Positions 42,401 to 52,254 of a stretch of 64,000 bases of DNA are shown one piece after another; position 1 is the first letter of the stretch; each line of letters opens with the position of its first letter. Under the pieces are notes generated by a model that worked only from the letters and a program-made list of their open reading frames with translations, ran no database searches and was not told where the DNA came from. This DNA is from a bacterium (GTDB taxonomy: Bacteria > 4484-113 > JAFGCY01), in assembly GCA_020440605.1 (NCBI GenBank), contig JAGRNT010000006.1, forward strand, positions 1 through 64,000, in the 5' to 3' direction. The position numbers and the translations under genes were made by a program.

Positions 42401-42880
42401 CTCCTGGTCCTCCCACTCCGTACTCTCCGGCCGTTCATCCGGGATACAGTGCAGTTCAACCGTATTGCCCATCGGGTCCTGCACCGGGTAGCTCCAGTAG
42501 CTGTCCTGGCACCACTGCGGCTGCTGGTGGAAAGCCGGGGCCTGCATCTCCTTCAGCCTGGCAACGCAACCGGTGAAGGCCTCGTTGCTGACTACCAGGC
42601 TCCATGAGATTCCCGGAATGGTACCGCCATCCCAGCCAGGCTGCATGCACCAGCCATCCTGCTTCACTGCCGTTCTGCCGGGGTGGATCATGAACTGGAA
42701 GCTGCCCATGTCGATCACTGACCAGCCGAAGCCATTGGCATCCTCGGCGCGGTAGTGGATCTCGCTGCAGCCCAGCGCATCCTTGTAGAAGGCGCGCATC
42801 TCTTCCATGTCAGTCGCATGCAGGTAGATGAAGTTGATGCGGGCCTGGGGCCGGGCAATTGCATTGGCGCTGTCAGTCAT
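42377..42880 (-). CDS. VOC-superfamily (glyoxalase-like) protein (167 aa)
   Basis: ATG at 42880 with GGAGG six bases upstream. INFIYLHATDMEEMRAFYKD at the N terminus and YPVQDPMGNTVELHCIPDE near the C terminus are the paired beta-alpha-beta-beta-beta halves of the vicinal-oxygen-chelate fold. The Glu in VELHC is the usual metal-ligand position; the first ligand (His at INFIYLH) is also plausible, so metal binding is possible. Substrate cannot be told: members include glyoxalases, antibiotic-resistance proteins and dioxygenases. It overlaps hairpin D at its stop. Probably co-transcribed with the genes upstream at 42904-47178. Confidence 0.85.
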   Translation of the reverse strand: MTDSANAIARPQARINFIYLHATDMEEMRAFYKDALGCSEIHYRAEDANGFGWSVIDMGSFQFMIHPGRTAVKQDGWCMQPGWDGGTIPGISWSLVVSNEAFTGCVARLKEMQAPAFHQQPQWCQDSYWSYPVQDPMGNTVELHCIPDERPESTEWEDQEVSPAKQD

Positions 42881-42903
42881 GCTGTTCCTCCACTGCCGGA
42901 GGT

Positions 42904-43584
42904 TCAGCCCAGCAGTTCCCCTGCATCTTCCCAGAAATCCCTGAGACTTTCAATCACCCGGTCGGCCAGCTGGAAACGTACATCGCCGCGGTTCAGTTCC
43001 TCAGGCACGGCGACAACCGTCATCCTTGCCGCCTTGGCGGCGATGATCCCCAGCAGGGCATCCTCGAACACCAGGCAGTGCTGCGGCTCCATGCCGAGCT
43101 GCCTTGCCGCAGTCAGGTACACGGCGGGATGCGGCTTGCCGTACTGTTCAGCGGACGCACTGGCAATCACCCTGAAGCAGTCGCGCAGCCCGCTGACCGC
43201 CATCACTGCGTCCACCACATCAGGTGCGCTACTGGTGGCAATCGCCAGCGGATAGTCACGCCCGTGCAGCTCCCTGACCAGCTCCTTTGCTCCGGGCAGC
43301 AGCTGGCCGCGCTCGCGGATGCTGTCACAGAGCTGCTGCTGGATCCTGTCCGCCACGCTATCGGTGGACTCTCCATCCCAGGGGTAGAGCTCGCGCCAGT
43401 TGGCGACGACCTCGCGGATGCGCAGGCCGGCGAACTGGGCGCAGTCATCATGTGTGATCGGCACGCCGAGCGGATTGAGCACCGCCACCTCGGCATCACG
43501 CCAGAATGGCTCACTGTCAATCAGCAGGCCGTCCATATCGAAGATCACAGCCTGCATGCGCAGGCGGGTCTCAGCCTGCCTCAT
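42904..43584 (-). CDS. HAD-superfamily sugar-phosphatase-like hydrolase (226 aa)
   Basis: Motif I is VIFDMDGLLIDSEP, with the nucleophile Asp and the DxD pair; motif II is AIATSSAP; motif III is the Lys in YGKPHPAVYL; motif IV is LVFEDALLGIIAAKAA. This set, with an alpha-helical cap between motifs I and II, is the subclass of beta-phosphoglucomutase and 2-deoxyglucose-6-phosphatase (YniC/HxpB type). The ATG at 43584 overlaps the ABC transporter gene by fourteen bases; an ATG at 43557 directly before the fold is an alternative. The SEPFW context is most like HxpB-type phosphatases, but the substrate is not proven. Confidence 0.9.
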   Translation of the reverse strand: MRQAETRLRMQAVIFDMDGLLIDSEPFWRDAEVAVLNPLGVPITHDDCAQFAGLRIREVVANWRELYPWDGESTDSVADRIQQQLCDSIRERGQLLPGAKELVRELHGRDYPLAIATSSAPDVVDAVMAVSGLRDCFRVIASASAEQYGKPHPAVYLTAARQLGMEPQHCLVFEDALLGIIAAKAARMTVVAVPEELNRGDVRFQLADRVIESLRDFWEDAGELLG

Positions 43585-45352
43585 TGCCAGCCAGCTCCAG
43601 ATCCGCTTTCATCTCCTCACGGCTGAGGAAGTTGCGGTAGGCCTCGCACTCCGCCAGCAGCTGCATGTGCGAACCGCTGCCGACGATCCGCCCGTCCTCC
43701 ATCACGTGGATCAGGTCCGCCACCTGCGCCGTTGCCAGGCGGTGGGTCACGATCAGGCAGGCAGTCAGCGGGTAGTGCTCTCGCAGCAACTCCCAGAACG
43801 CCTTTTCGTTCTCAGCATCCAGGCTGGCTGTGCAGTCGTCCATCAGCAGCACATCAGGCTGCCCGGCCAGCGCACGCGCAATCGCCAGGCGCTGCTTCTG
43901 CCCGCCGGAGATCGTCAGGCCCTTCTGTCCGAGCACGGTCTCCAGTCCCTTCGGCAGGGCCTCAAGTTCCGTGCGCACTCGCGCCATCTCCAGTGAGCGG
44001 ATCACGATCTCCGCATCAGTCTCGCGGCCGAAGCTGACATTGTCGCTGACGCTCTCGCTGAACAGCGTGGCCTCCTGCGGAATGTAACCCACATGGCGGC
44101 GATAGTCATCCAGCTCATAATCCGCGAGTGGCCGGTCGTTTACCTGCAGGCTGCCTTCCTGCGGCGGCAGCAGTCCTGCCACTATCTTCAGCAGCGTGCT
44201 CTTGCCGCTGCCGACGCGGCCGACGATCGCGATTTTGCGGCCACTGCTGAGCTCCAAGTCAACCTGGTCAACCGCATTTGGCAGGCCCGGGTCGAAGCAG
44301 AATGAAGCCTGACGGAGCACGAGCTGCTCAATTCTGCCGACCTGCTCCTTTCCGGTGTAGATGTCCTCGGTGCCGCCGCGCGTCTCCTCGATCTCGATCT
44401 CGCGGTCGATGCAGGCGAAGGCCTGGCGACTGGTCACGAACAGGTTCGGGATGTCCATCAGCGGTGCCAGCAGGATCGAAAGGTAGACATAGAACGCATA
44501 GAACTCACCGATCTTCAGCTGGTCGTTGAGCACCATGTAGCCGCCGGCAACGATCACGATGATCTGCCCGGTGAACTGCACTCCCTGGTAGAGCATGCGC
44601 ACGCCCATCCACAGCCGCTGCAGGCGAAGCTCGACCTGGACACGCTCATCGAGGATGCCGCGCAGATTGCTGACCTGGTGCGTCTCGCCACAGAAGGCCT
44701 TCAGAATCCGGATCCCGCTGAAGCTGGCCTCCAGTTCGTCATTGGTGCGGCTGAAGATCTGCTGGCGGTCCGCGCTGGCCTTCGTGAGGGCCATGCGGAT
44801 GCGGTAGAAGATCATCAGCATCACCGGCAGGGGAATGATTGCCAACAGGGCGAGCTTCCAGTTCATGTAGAACATGAAGGCCATGCAGAACACGAACTTG
44901 CTCGTGCTCTCCACCGCGCGGAAGATGCCAGAGCAGCAGAACCAGGCGATCTTCGGGAAGCCGAAGATGTCGTCACTGAGCCGGGTCACGAGGTCGCCCG
45001 TGCGGAACTTCTGGAAGAAGCGGTAGCCCTTGTGCACGATCTGGCCGAAATAGTACTCACGAACGTCCTTCTCAAGCAGGTTGTTGACCTGTGCGCGCAC
45101 TCCGGGGTAGAGCCAGGCCGCACTGCGCACGAGCCCGACCACCGCGATCATCATCACGAGCTTGTAGGTCAGCTTGGAGGCGTCGAGATCCGGGTTGTCC
45201 TTCAGGTTCTCGTCGAGGTTGTCAATCACGAACTTCAGCACGAGCGGGAAGCCGATCGTCGCCGCGCTGCTCAGGAGAGTCAGGAAGCCCAGCACGTAGA
45301 GCCAGGGGCGGTGCGGTTGCCAGAAGCGCCAGATCCAGCGGATGTGCTTCAT
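43571..45352 (-). CDS. ABC exporter half with degenerate ATP site (593 aa)
   Basis: Type IV ABC exporter half-transporter: a six-helix membrane domain (about residues 15-310) fused to a nucleotide-binding domain. Walker A is GRVGSGKST (378-386), signature ISGGQ (491-495), H-loop IVTHRLA. Walker B ends in MDDCTAS, with Asp506 where the catalytic Glu is expected, so this subunit supplies the non-hydrolytic site. It overlaps the other half (45349-47178) by four bases. Together they should form a heterodimer like TM287/288 or BmrCD, exporting a drug, lipid or peptide; the substrate cannot be read from sequence. The start at 45352 is an ATG at the overlap. Confidence 0.95.
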   Translation of the reverse strand: MKHIRWIWRFWQPHRPWLYVLGFLTLLSSAATIGFPLVLKFVIDNLDENLKDNPDLDASKLTYKLVMMIAVVGLVRSAAWLYPGVRAQVNNLLEKDVREYYFGQIVHKGYRFFQKFRTGDLVTRLSDDIFGFPKIAWFCCSGIFRAVESTSKFVFCMAFMFYMNWKLALLAIIPLPVMLMIFYRIRMALTKASADRQQIFSRTNDELEASFSGIRILKAFCGETHQVSNLRGILDERVQVELRLQRLWMGVRMLYQGVQFTGQIIVIVAGGYMVLNDQLKIGEFYAFYVYLSILLAPLMDIPNLFVTSRQAFACIDREIEIEETRGGTEDIYTGKEQVGRIEQLVLRQASFCFDPGLPNAVDQVDLELSSGRKIAIVGRVGSGKSTLLKIVAGLLPPQEGSLQVNDRPLADYELDDYRRHVGYIPQEATLFSESVSDNVSFGRETDAEIVIRSLEMARVRTELEALPKGLETVLGQKGLTISGGQKQRLAIARALAGQPDVLLMDDCTASLDAENEKAFWELLREHYPLTACLIVTHRLATAQVADLIHVMEDGRIVGSGSHMQLLAECEAYRNFLSREEMKADLELAGNEAG

Positions 45353-47178
45353 CGCTGCACCGCCTTCGCCAGGTTGGCCGTGATCTGGTCACTCTTGTCG
45401 CCGAACTGCAGCTGCACGAGCCGTGTGTAGACTCCATTCTCGCGGTACAGCTCCTCATGCGTGCCGCTCTCCACGAGCTGGCCGCCCTTGATCACAAGGA
45501 TGCGGTCACTGTTGAGAATGGTACTGAGGCGGTGCGCCACGATCAGGGCGGTACGGCCCTCCAGCAGGCGGTCAATCGCCTCCTGCACCATCTGCTCCGT
45601 ATGAGGGTCAACACTGCTCGTGGCCTCGTCCAGCACCAGCACCGGCGGGTCATAGGCCAGGGCCCGGGCGAAACTCAGCAGCTGGCGCTCACCGACGGAG
45701 AGGTTGGCACCGCGCTCCGCCAGCTCGCCGTCGTAGCCATCCTTCAGCTTGCCGACGATCTCATCCGCGCGGGCGATACGAGCCACATTCCGCACCTGCT
45801 CATCGCTGATGCTGTCGTCAAACACACGGATGTTGTCCTTCACACTGCCGGGGAAGAGGTAGATATCCTGCAGCACGAGGCCCAGCAGCTCGCGCCAGGC
45901 CTTGACCGGGAACTCGCGGATGTCCACGCCGTCCACCGTCACGCGGCCCTGCTGAGGGTCGTAGAAGCGCAGCAGCAGGTTGATGGTCGTACTCTTGCCT
46001 CCGCCGGAGGGACCGACGAAGGCGATCTTCTGACCCTTCCGGACAGTGAAGGAAACATCCTTCAGGATCCACTCCGGCTCGCCTTCGGCATTGTTCTCAT
46101 AGGCAAACCAGACATTCTCGAAGCGGATCTCGCGCTCGAATTTCAGCTCAGCTGCAGCTCTCGGCCCGTCCTTGATGGAGATCTCCGTCTCGAGGATTCC
46201 GAACACGCGCTCCACTGAGATCAGACCGCGCTGCACGAAATTGAGCTGGCCCGAGAGTTCCATGATCGGCTGGAACATCTGGCGGATGAACTCGATGAAC
46301 ATCACGAGGATGCCGAGGCTGACCGTACCGTCCACGACACCCTGGATGGCAACCACCAGCACCACGCATATCGCAATGATCTCGCCGAAGATGAAGCCGG
46401 CCCAGAATCCGTATTCGATGTACTGGCTGAGAGTGTCAATCCGGTACTTGCCCATGTTGACATCAGCCATCCGCTCGCGGGCACGTTTCTGATAGTTGAA
46501 CTGCTGGATGACATCCATGCCCTGCATGTACTCCGCGATGTAGCCGATCACGATCGCCACCTGGGCGCGGCTCTCACGCCAGTACTTCTTCATGAAGTTC
46601 AGGTACCAGAATGTTGCGCCGAACAGCAGAGGGATCATGATCAGCACGTAGCTTGCGATGCGCAGGTCCTTCAGCAGCATCACGGTGATGATCCCGAAGA
46701 ACAGCACGAAGTTGCGCAGAAGATTGACGCTGACGTCACCGAACAGTTCCTTCAGGGTTTCCGTGTCATTCTCGACACGGCTGATCAGCTTGCCTGGTGG
46801 GTAATCACTGTGGAAGCCCAGTCCCAGGAACAGCACATGCCTGAACAGGCGTTCCTTCAGATCCGTGATGATGCGGATGCCCATGCTGAACAGCGCGATC
46901 GCCTGGAAATAGCTCACGAAGCTGCCGATCACGATTACACCGAGGTAGATCCCGGCTGCCAGCCACAGCTCTCCGGTGTCGGCCCTGGGAATCGCGACGT
47001 CGATGATGTGCTGCAGCACGAGCGGACCGATCAGCGCCGTGGCGGTGGTCAGAGCCAGCAGAGCGAGGGAGATGAAGAACAGGCGCTTCTGGCCGGCGAA
47101 GAGTGGGATCAGTTTGGGCAGCAGTTCGCGCACACTCTGCGAGCGCACCGCCTCTTCAGTGGATTTGAAGTGTTTCAC
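45349..47178 (-). CDS. ABC exporter half with canonical Walker B and altered signature (609 aa)
   Basis: GTG start at 47178 with AGGAG about nine bases upstream. Six-helix exporter domain, then nucleotide-binding domain: Walker A GPSGGGKST (389-397), Walker B VLVLDEATSS with catalytic Glu518, H-loop IVAHRLS. The signature is LSVGERQ instead of LSGGQ. In a heterodimer the intact Walker site of this half faces the intact ISGGQ of its partner (active site), while its altered signature faces the partner's Asp506 site. This complementarity strongly supports obligate pairing with 43571-45352. First gene of the four-gene minus-strand run ending with the VOC gene. Confidence 0.95.
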   Translation of the reverse strand: MKHFKSTEEAVRSQSVRELLPKLIPLFAGQKRLFFISLALLALTTATALIGPLVLQHIIDVAIPRADTGELWLAAGIYLGVIVIGSFVSYFQAIALFSMGIRIITDLKERLFRHVLFLGLGFHSDYPPGKLISRVENDTETLKELFGDVSVNLLRNFVLFFGIITVMLLKDLRIASYVLIMIPLLFGATFWYLNFMKKYWRESRAQVAIVIGYIAEYMQGMDVIQQFNYQKRARERMADVNMGKYRIDTLSQYIEYGFWAGFIFGEIIAICVVLVVAIQGVVDGTVSLGILVMFIEFIRQMFQPIMELSGQLNFVQRGLISVERVFGILETEISIKDGPRAAAELKFEREIRFENVWFAYENNAEGEPEWILKDVSFTVRKGQKIAFVGPSGGGKSTTINLLLRFYDPQQGRVTVDGVDIREFPVKAWRELLGLVLQDIYLFPGSVKDNIRVFDDSISDEQVRNVARIARADEIVGKLKDGYDGELAERGANLSVGERQLLSFARALAYDPPVLVLDEATSSVDPHTEQMVQEAIDRLLEGRTALIVAHRLSTILNSDRILVIKGGQLVESGTHEELYRENGVYTRLVQLQFGDKSDQITANLAKAVQR

Positions 47179-47358
47179 CCTGCTGACTCCTGATCTGTGG
47201 GGACGCGCGGCCGCTGGCCGGGTCCGTTTCCCTTTACAGCCTTCTCCCGCAGGCTGCCAGCTTCCCGTTGCTGCTGTGTCTGACGCATTTTCCGCGATAC
47301 TGTGCCGCGGGTAAAGAACATAATACCCAGATTATCAGGGACTGATTCAGAAGAAATT

Positions 47359-47405
47359 GGAATCCGCCCGGAAGGAGAAGCTGATTCTCCCGCCAGGCGG
47401 ATTCC
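47359..47405 (-). terminator. Large bipartite hairpin, probable terminator of the PKD lipoprotein gene
   Basis: GGAATCCGCC (47359-47368) pairs perfectly with GGCGGATTCC (47396-47405); inside, GGAGAA and TTCTCC form a second 6-bp stem around GCTGA. On the minus strand it begins 15 bases past the stop of the 47421 gene and is followed by AATTTCTTCT. Termination is the likely role; it also separates that gene from the exporter operon. Confidence 0.6.
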
Positions 47406-47420
47406 GCGTTCGATTTCAGA

Positions 47421-50400
47421 CTATCTGCGGATCTGCATCTTCAGCACCCGGCTGTTGCCGTTGTGGGTGCCACGGTAGAAAACCGCTGGCTGACCCCCGA
47501 CCTCCAGCATCACACTGCGGATGCCCTGCTCCTGCAGGGTATCGAGGCCGTAGGGAGTGGTCCACAGGCTGCCGGCGGCATCCAGAGACTCGTGGAAGTA
47601 AAGCTGGCGTGTGATCGGCACAGTGAAATTGCTGGCCGAAATGGCCCGGCTGCCCACCACCTGGAACAGACTGCCCAAATACGTACCGGAGTTGTAGCGG
47701 CCGGGGCCGCTGACGGGGTCGATTTCGTAGTCATTCGGCCAGGTTGCCCCTTCATCGGCGGAGCTGATCAGGTGGAAGCTGCCCTGGTCGCTGAGGATAT
47801 GCGGCTGGTTGCCGATGTCCATCAGGGTGTAGTCATTGCCGCCATTGAGCCCCGTCGCGAAATTGTCAGGCCAGTTCGTGCCGAACTGGTCCGTGCTGCG
47901 GGAGTACTCATTGCGGTAGGCAATCGCCGGCTTGAGGAAGACAATCTCCATGCTCATCGGCTGATTGGCGGTCGTGTCCACGGTGACTGCGGCTGCCGGC
48001 CAGCTAGTGGGAAGATCGCCGTTGGGATCTCCGCAGTACTTGAATTTCAGGTTGGAACCGACGAAGTAGGCAGCGGCGGGATGGTCATCCTGCAGCTTCA
48101 CGATGTCGATGTCCTTGCTGTCCGCTGAGGCTTCAATCACCACCGGTGTGGTCCAGCTGTCATTGTCGCTGTCCACTGCCCGCAGGAACTTCATGCCTCC
48201 ACTGCTGTTGTAGTAGGCGATGCCCGCGCGATTGTTGCCAAGCTCAATCAGGCGTACGCGGCTGCAATTCTCGGAGACCAGGATCTGCGGGTCCTGCCAG
48301 CTGCTGCCCGCCGCATCATTGGCGATTACGAAGCGCAGCTGGCTGCTGCCGCTTGAATAGGCCACGGCGGGCCGTCCGTCCACGATGGCGGCATCCATCC
48401 ATTCAGCATTGGCGACGCCTGCATCCAGCACTCGGAAATCAAAGTCATCACCGGCCACGATCGGCAGGCTTGCCAGGGCAACCGCTCCATCATCATCCGT
48501 GGCCCGTACCCAGGCAGTGTAGGTGCCTGGCTGTGTATAGAGGAAGCTGCCCTTGTCGAGCTTGCCGCTTTCCTGCCAGTTCCAGCCATTGAGCTCACCG
48601 TCGTAGTCGAACTCATACTTCTCGATCACGCCGTTGCTGTCTGAACCGTCGGCATCAAAGTAGACTGCCAGCGGTGCCTCACCTGATGTACAGGGCGAGG
48701 AAAGGCTGACCGTGGGCGCAGGCTGGCCGCCGCTCACAACGACAGGCCAGGTGGCATAGTCCGTGGCGCCGTGTTCGTCCGTGATGCGCACAGTGGCCAG
48801 ATAGCTGCCGGGCAGCGACCAGCTGAGATATTGCTGCGGAACCATGGGGTCGGTGCCGATGAGGCCGGGTTCGTAGGTCCCGTCTCCGTCGAAGTCCCAG
48901 TCTGCAGTGATGGAACTGCCGGTATCGGGATCCATGCTCGCGCTGGCATTGAAGGTGATCGCCACCGGGGCGCTGATGTCGAAGCTGCTGCTGTCAGCGC
49001 TCAGGGCCGCAACCGGGTCGGCATTGTCCATCACGTCGATGGCGACAGTGGCCTGGCTGCTCTTGCCGCCGTCGTCAATCACCTCCAGCAGGACAACATA
49101 TGGCTCCGCCCGCGCCGTGTCAAAGGTGAAGGACGGCTGGTCCTCCGCGCCTTCCAGTACAAAGTCCGGTGTGTCACCATCGTAGTCAAAGTCCCAGCGA
49201 TAGCTGGCGATCGTGCCGTCCGGATCCATGCTGGCCGTGGCGTCGAAGTCCACCTTCAGCGGACGGAAGCCGCTGAGCACGCTGGCCTGCAGGTCTGCGA
49301 CAGGCGGTTCGTTGTTCGTGATGTTGACGGTCACGCTGTCGGTGCTGCTCTTGAACTTGTCGTCAGTCACACGCAGGCGGATCGTGAAGCTGCCGCCCAT
49401 GTTTTCGTAGAGAATGCTGATGCTGTCAACATTGCCGTAGCCGTCGTCGAAGTCCTCGTCACCGTCAACATCCCACTCATACAGCTCGATGGTGCCGTCG
49501 CTGTCCGCACTGTTGCTGCCGTCGAAGTTGATCGTCACGGGTGTGAAGCCGCTGAGCTTATCCGCGCGGACATCAGCATTCGGCGCGGCATTTGCAGTGA
49601 CGGTGATGGTAACGGTTGCCACTGCGGACTTGCCCTCGGCATCATTCACCCGCACTGCGGCATGGAAGGTGCCCGGACTGATGTAGTCGAACTGCACGAC
49701 GCCTGTCGTTTCCACGAGATCGCTGAAATCCTCATCTCCGTTGAAGTCCCATTCGTAGGATGTGATCATGCCCTCCGGATCAACACTGCCGGTGGCGTCG
49801 AAGCTGACCGTGAGGGGATCGAGACCGCTGGTCACATCAGCCGTGAGCATCGCGATCGGCCGGCTGTCGAAGAAGATCTCCACCGGGACCACGAGCATGT
49901 CGGTCACGAGCACGTCATCCGTGACCTTGAGCTCAACGTTGTAGATGCCGGCTTCGGTGTACTCGAAATTCTGCTGGCTGTCCGATCCTTCGTAGTCATA
50001 GACGCCATCCCCGTCGAAATCAAAGCTGTAGCCGATGATGCTTCCATCCTCATCACTGCTGGACGACGCGTCAAAGGTGAGGGTCACCGGTGCGAACCAG
50101 TTCGGATCCGGAGCAGGGTTGATGCTCATCGCGGCAACGGGCGGGATGTTGGCATTCACCGTGATCAGGCGTTCCGCAATGCTGAACAGTCCCTGGCTGT
50201 CACTGACCTTCACGCGCACGGGAATCACGCCCGGATCAAAGAACGTCCGGCCGATCTCACCGCTGGCACTGCTGGCATCACTGAAGTCGAAGTCGTTGTT
50301 GAAGTCGAACTCGAATCCGGTGATGGTCGTATCCGCCTTCGGCTTGCTGCCGCTGGCATCAAAGTCCACGTCGAGAGGTTCACGGCCCTGGGTCGGGCTG

Positions 50401-52013
50401 GCGATCAGGGAAGCGGAGGGCCCTCCGTTTTCATACACCAGAACCTGCAGGGTGGTCTCCGTGGAGCGGTCCTTGGAATCCGTGACCCGCAGGCGCACGG
50501 TATGCAGACCGGTATCGCCGAAGACGAAACTGTCCTTGCTGGCTGCACCGACTTCGTCAAACACTCCATCGTCTGTCCAGTCGAACGCATATTCCACAAG
50601 GAAGGCGTCGCCGCCGGGGGCAAGGGACTCACTGGCGTCGAAGTTGACGCCGAGCGGCGCCGGACCGAACTGGCGGTTGGCCTTCAGCCTGGCAATCGGT
50701 GGGCCGTCCAGCTGCCCGACATTGAAGTAATAGATCTGTGCGGCACTCAGGCCGTCGAACTCCGCGTTGACACTGAAGGGGCCGCTGTGTTCAGTGGCAA
50801 CCGTCAGCAGTCCGTCCTGGCTGCCGAAGCCGCCGGCGGTGTCGGGCGTGACAATGAAGCTGCTCAGGGCATCAGTGGTCATTTCCACTCCGTCCTTGTC
50901 ATCCAGCCTGAACTGGATGGTCTGGCCGTTCGTGACGATGAATGGGTCCGTAAGCGATCCGCCACCGGTAGCCGGAGGTGCCGGAATACTCAGCACGGGC
51001 AGGCTGCCATCCGGAGGGCTGACGAAATTCGAGGCAAAACCCTCATTGCCGGCGCCATCCTGTGGCCTGACCCAGTAGAAGCCCGGTACTCCCGGATCTG
51101 GGACCGTGAAGCTGAAGGCCATGCGGTCCACAGTGGGATTGCCCACTGCGGCACTGAAGGGCAGGTTGCCAAGCAAGGTGGCACCCGCGCCGTTGTCGCC
51201 GAGTGGATCGGCAGGGTAGTCTGTTGCGTTGCCGCTGCGATAGATGTTGAAGCCACCGCTGCTGCTGCGGCCGAAGCCGATACCGATCGGGGTGATGTCG
51301 GAGATGTTGATCTGGCCGTTGCCATCACCGTCCACGACGCTCTGGGCAGTACTGTCGTCGAAGCCTCCGGTCTGGGAGTCGCCGAAGTTGACACCCATCG
51401 GAGTCAGATCAGAGATCGTGACGATGCCGTTCTGGTCATAGTCGCCGGTATTGCGGTAGAGCCAGCTCAGTTCTCCGTTGAGATTGTTGAACTGGGGAGT
51501 GGTCTGGCTGCTGGAGTCGGATGGTGGTTCGCTCACGCCGCGTCCGGGCTCCATCGGCCGGCGCTCAAAGCGCAGGCTTGCCAGCACGCCATCGCCGCTG
51601 TACCCGGGATGTTCCATGGGGTGGATCAGCAGCTGACCATGCGTCAGCAGGCCAGGCTGGTCCAGGATCGCCAGCTCAATCACACCGGCACTGCCAAGCA
51701 GACTGCTGCGCTCAGCAACAACTGGTGTAAACAGGTTGGGATTGAATTCAACTTCGTAATAGACTGCCCGCAGATCACGGACATCGCGTGCTTCAAGCTC
51801 AAGCACGACCTGCTCACCTTCGTCGTGACGGCGCAGGCTGAATTCCCCCTCGAGTGCTTCACCCATTGCGCTTTCCTCAAGCACGGTGAGTGTGAAACGT
51901 TCGGGATCGCCGGTGAACTCGAATTGTCCTCCGCCTCCTCCGCCTCCGCCGCAGGACTGCAGTCCCAGGCTGAGCAGCAATAGTGCCAGAGCACCAGTAA
52001 CTCTGATATTCAT
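47421..52013 (-). CDS. Giant lipoprotein: cohesin-like, dockerin-like, eight PKD domains, propeller-like tail (1530 aa)
   Basis: The ATG at 52013 is five bases after GGGAGG. The signal ends GLQSC (Cys21), followed by eight Gly. Residues about 30-150 look like a cohesin sandwich (VVLELEARDVRDLRAVYYEV, FNPNLFTPVV, GDGVLASLRFERR). Then a dockerin-like pair of calcium loops: DYDQNGIVTISDLTPMGVNF and DGDGNGQINISDITPIGIGF. After a fibronectin-like part come eight PKD domains (markers such as VNFDASESL, VSFDATGSVDPEG, YEWDFNGDEDF), ending with PTVSLSSPC. The last 340 residues have repeats like SWQDPQILVS, SWTTPVVIEA and PAIAYRNEYS, a sialidase-type propeller pattern without Asp-box enzymes I can confirm. 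Likely a surface adhesin or carbohydrate/protein-binding stalk. Monocistronic. Confidence 0.9.
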   Translation of the reverse strand: MNIRVTGALALLLLSLGLQSCGGGGGGGGQFEFTGDPERFTLTVLEESAMGEALEGEFSLRRHDEGEQVVLELEARDVRDLRAVYYEVEFNPNLFTPVVAERSSLLGSAGVIELAILDQPGLLTHGQLLIHPMEHPGYSGDGVLASLRFERRPMEPGRGVSEPPSDSSSQTTPQFNNLNGELSWLYRNTGDYDQNGIVTISDLTPMGVNFGDSQTGGFDDSTAQSVVDGDGNGQINISDITPIGIGFGRSSSGGFNIYRSGNATDYPADPLGDNGAGATLLGNLPFSAAVGNPTVDRMAFSFTVPDPGVPGFYWVRPQDGAGNEGFASNFVSPPDGSLPVLSIPAPPATGGGSLTDPFIVTNGQTIQFRLDDKDGVEMTTDALSSFIVTPDTAGGFGSQDGLLTVATEHSGPFSVNAEFDGLSAAQIYYFNVGQLDGPPIARLKANRQFGPAPLGVNFDASESLAPGGDAFLVEYAFDWTDDGVFDEVGAASKDSFVFGDTGLHTVRLRVTDSKDRSTETTLQVLVYENGGPSASLIASPTQGREPLDVDFDASGSKPKADTTITGFEFDFNNDFDFSDASSASGEIGRTFFDPGVIPVRVKVSDSQGLFSIAERLITVNANIPPVAAMSINPAPDPNWFAPVTLTFDASSSSDEDGSIIGYSFDFDGDGVYDYEGSDSQQNFEYTEAGIYNVELKVTDDVLVTDMLVVPVEIFFDSRPIAMLTADVTSGLDPLTVSFDATGSVDPEGMITSYEWDFNGDEDFSDLVETTGVVQFDYISPGTFHAAVRVNDAEGKSAVATVTITVTANAAPNADVRADKLSGFTPVTINFDGSNSADSDGTIELYEWDVDGDEDFDDGYGNVDSISILYENMGGSFTIRLRVTDDKFKSSTDSVTVNITNNEPPVADLQASVLSGFRPLKVDFDATASMDPDGTIASYRWDFDYDGDTPDFVLEGAEDQPSFTFDTARAEPYVVLLEVIDDGGKSSQATVAIDVMDNADPVAALSADSSSFDISAPVAITFNASASMDPDTGSSITADWDFDGDGTYEPGLIGTDPMVPQQYLSWSLPGSYLATVRITDEHGATDYATWPVVVSGGQPAPTVSLSSPCTSGEAPLAVYFDADGSDSNGVIEKYEFDYDGELNGWNWQESGKLDKGSFLYTQPGTYTAWVRATDDDGAVALASLPIVAGDDFDFRVLDAGVANAEWMDAAIVDGRPAVAYSSGSSQLRFVIANDAAGSSWQDPQILVSENCSRVRLIELGNNRAGIAYYNSSGGMKFLRAVDSDNDSWTTPVVIEASADSKDIDIVKLQDDHPAAAYFVGSNLKFKYCGDPNGDLPTSWPAAAVTVDTTANQPMSMEIVFLKPAIAYRNEYSRSTDQFGTNWPDNFATGLNGGNDYTLMDIGNQPHILSDQGSFHLISSADEGATWPNDYEIDPVSGPGRYNSGTYLGSLFQVVGSRAISASNFTVPITRQLYFHESLDAAGSLWTTPYGLDTLQEQGIRSVMLEVGGQPAVFYRGTHNGNSRVLKMQIRR

Positions 52014-52254
52014 CATGTCCTCCCGTCTGTATCGGGCTGGGTTGTAACTACCATCGCCGGCCGGTGCGTGAAACGGCGCATCCTCCGACTCTGAGATTGT
52101 ACTTGAGGTTGGTATAAGGTAAGGAGGGACACTCGGCCGCACTAGCGGTCTCAGCTTCCACAATGGTCGGGATTCCGTCGTTCCGCTGCAGACGGAGGAT
52201 TGTGACCAGTCGTCCATTTTCCGCGGTTAAGATCTGATGCAATGGAGCTGATCC

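Noticed and set aside
48771..51983. 1070-residue open frame on the plus strand
   Set aside because: Shadow of the PKD lipoprotein gene, with low-complexity Ala/Val/His composition and no start signal.
47421..52013. CRISPR-like or tandem DNA repeats
   Set aside because: The periodicity comes from about 85-residue PKD domains at protein level; the DNA copies are diverged and have no spacers.
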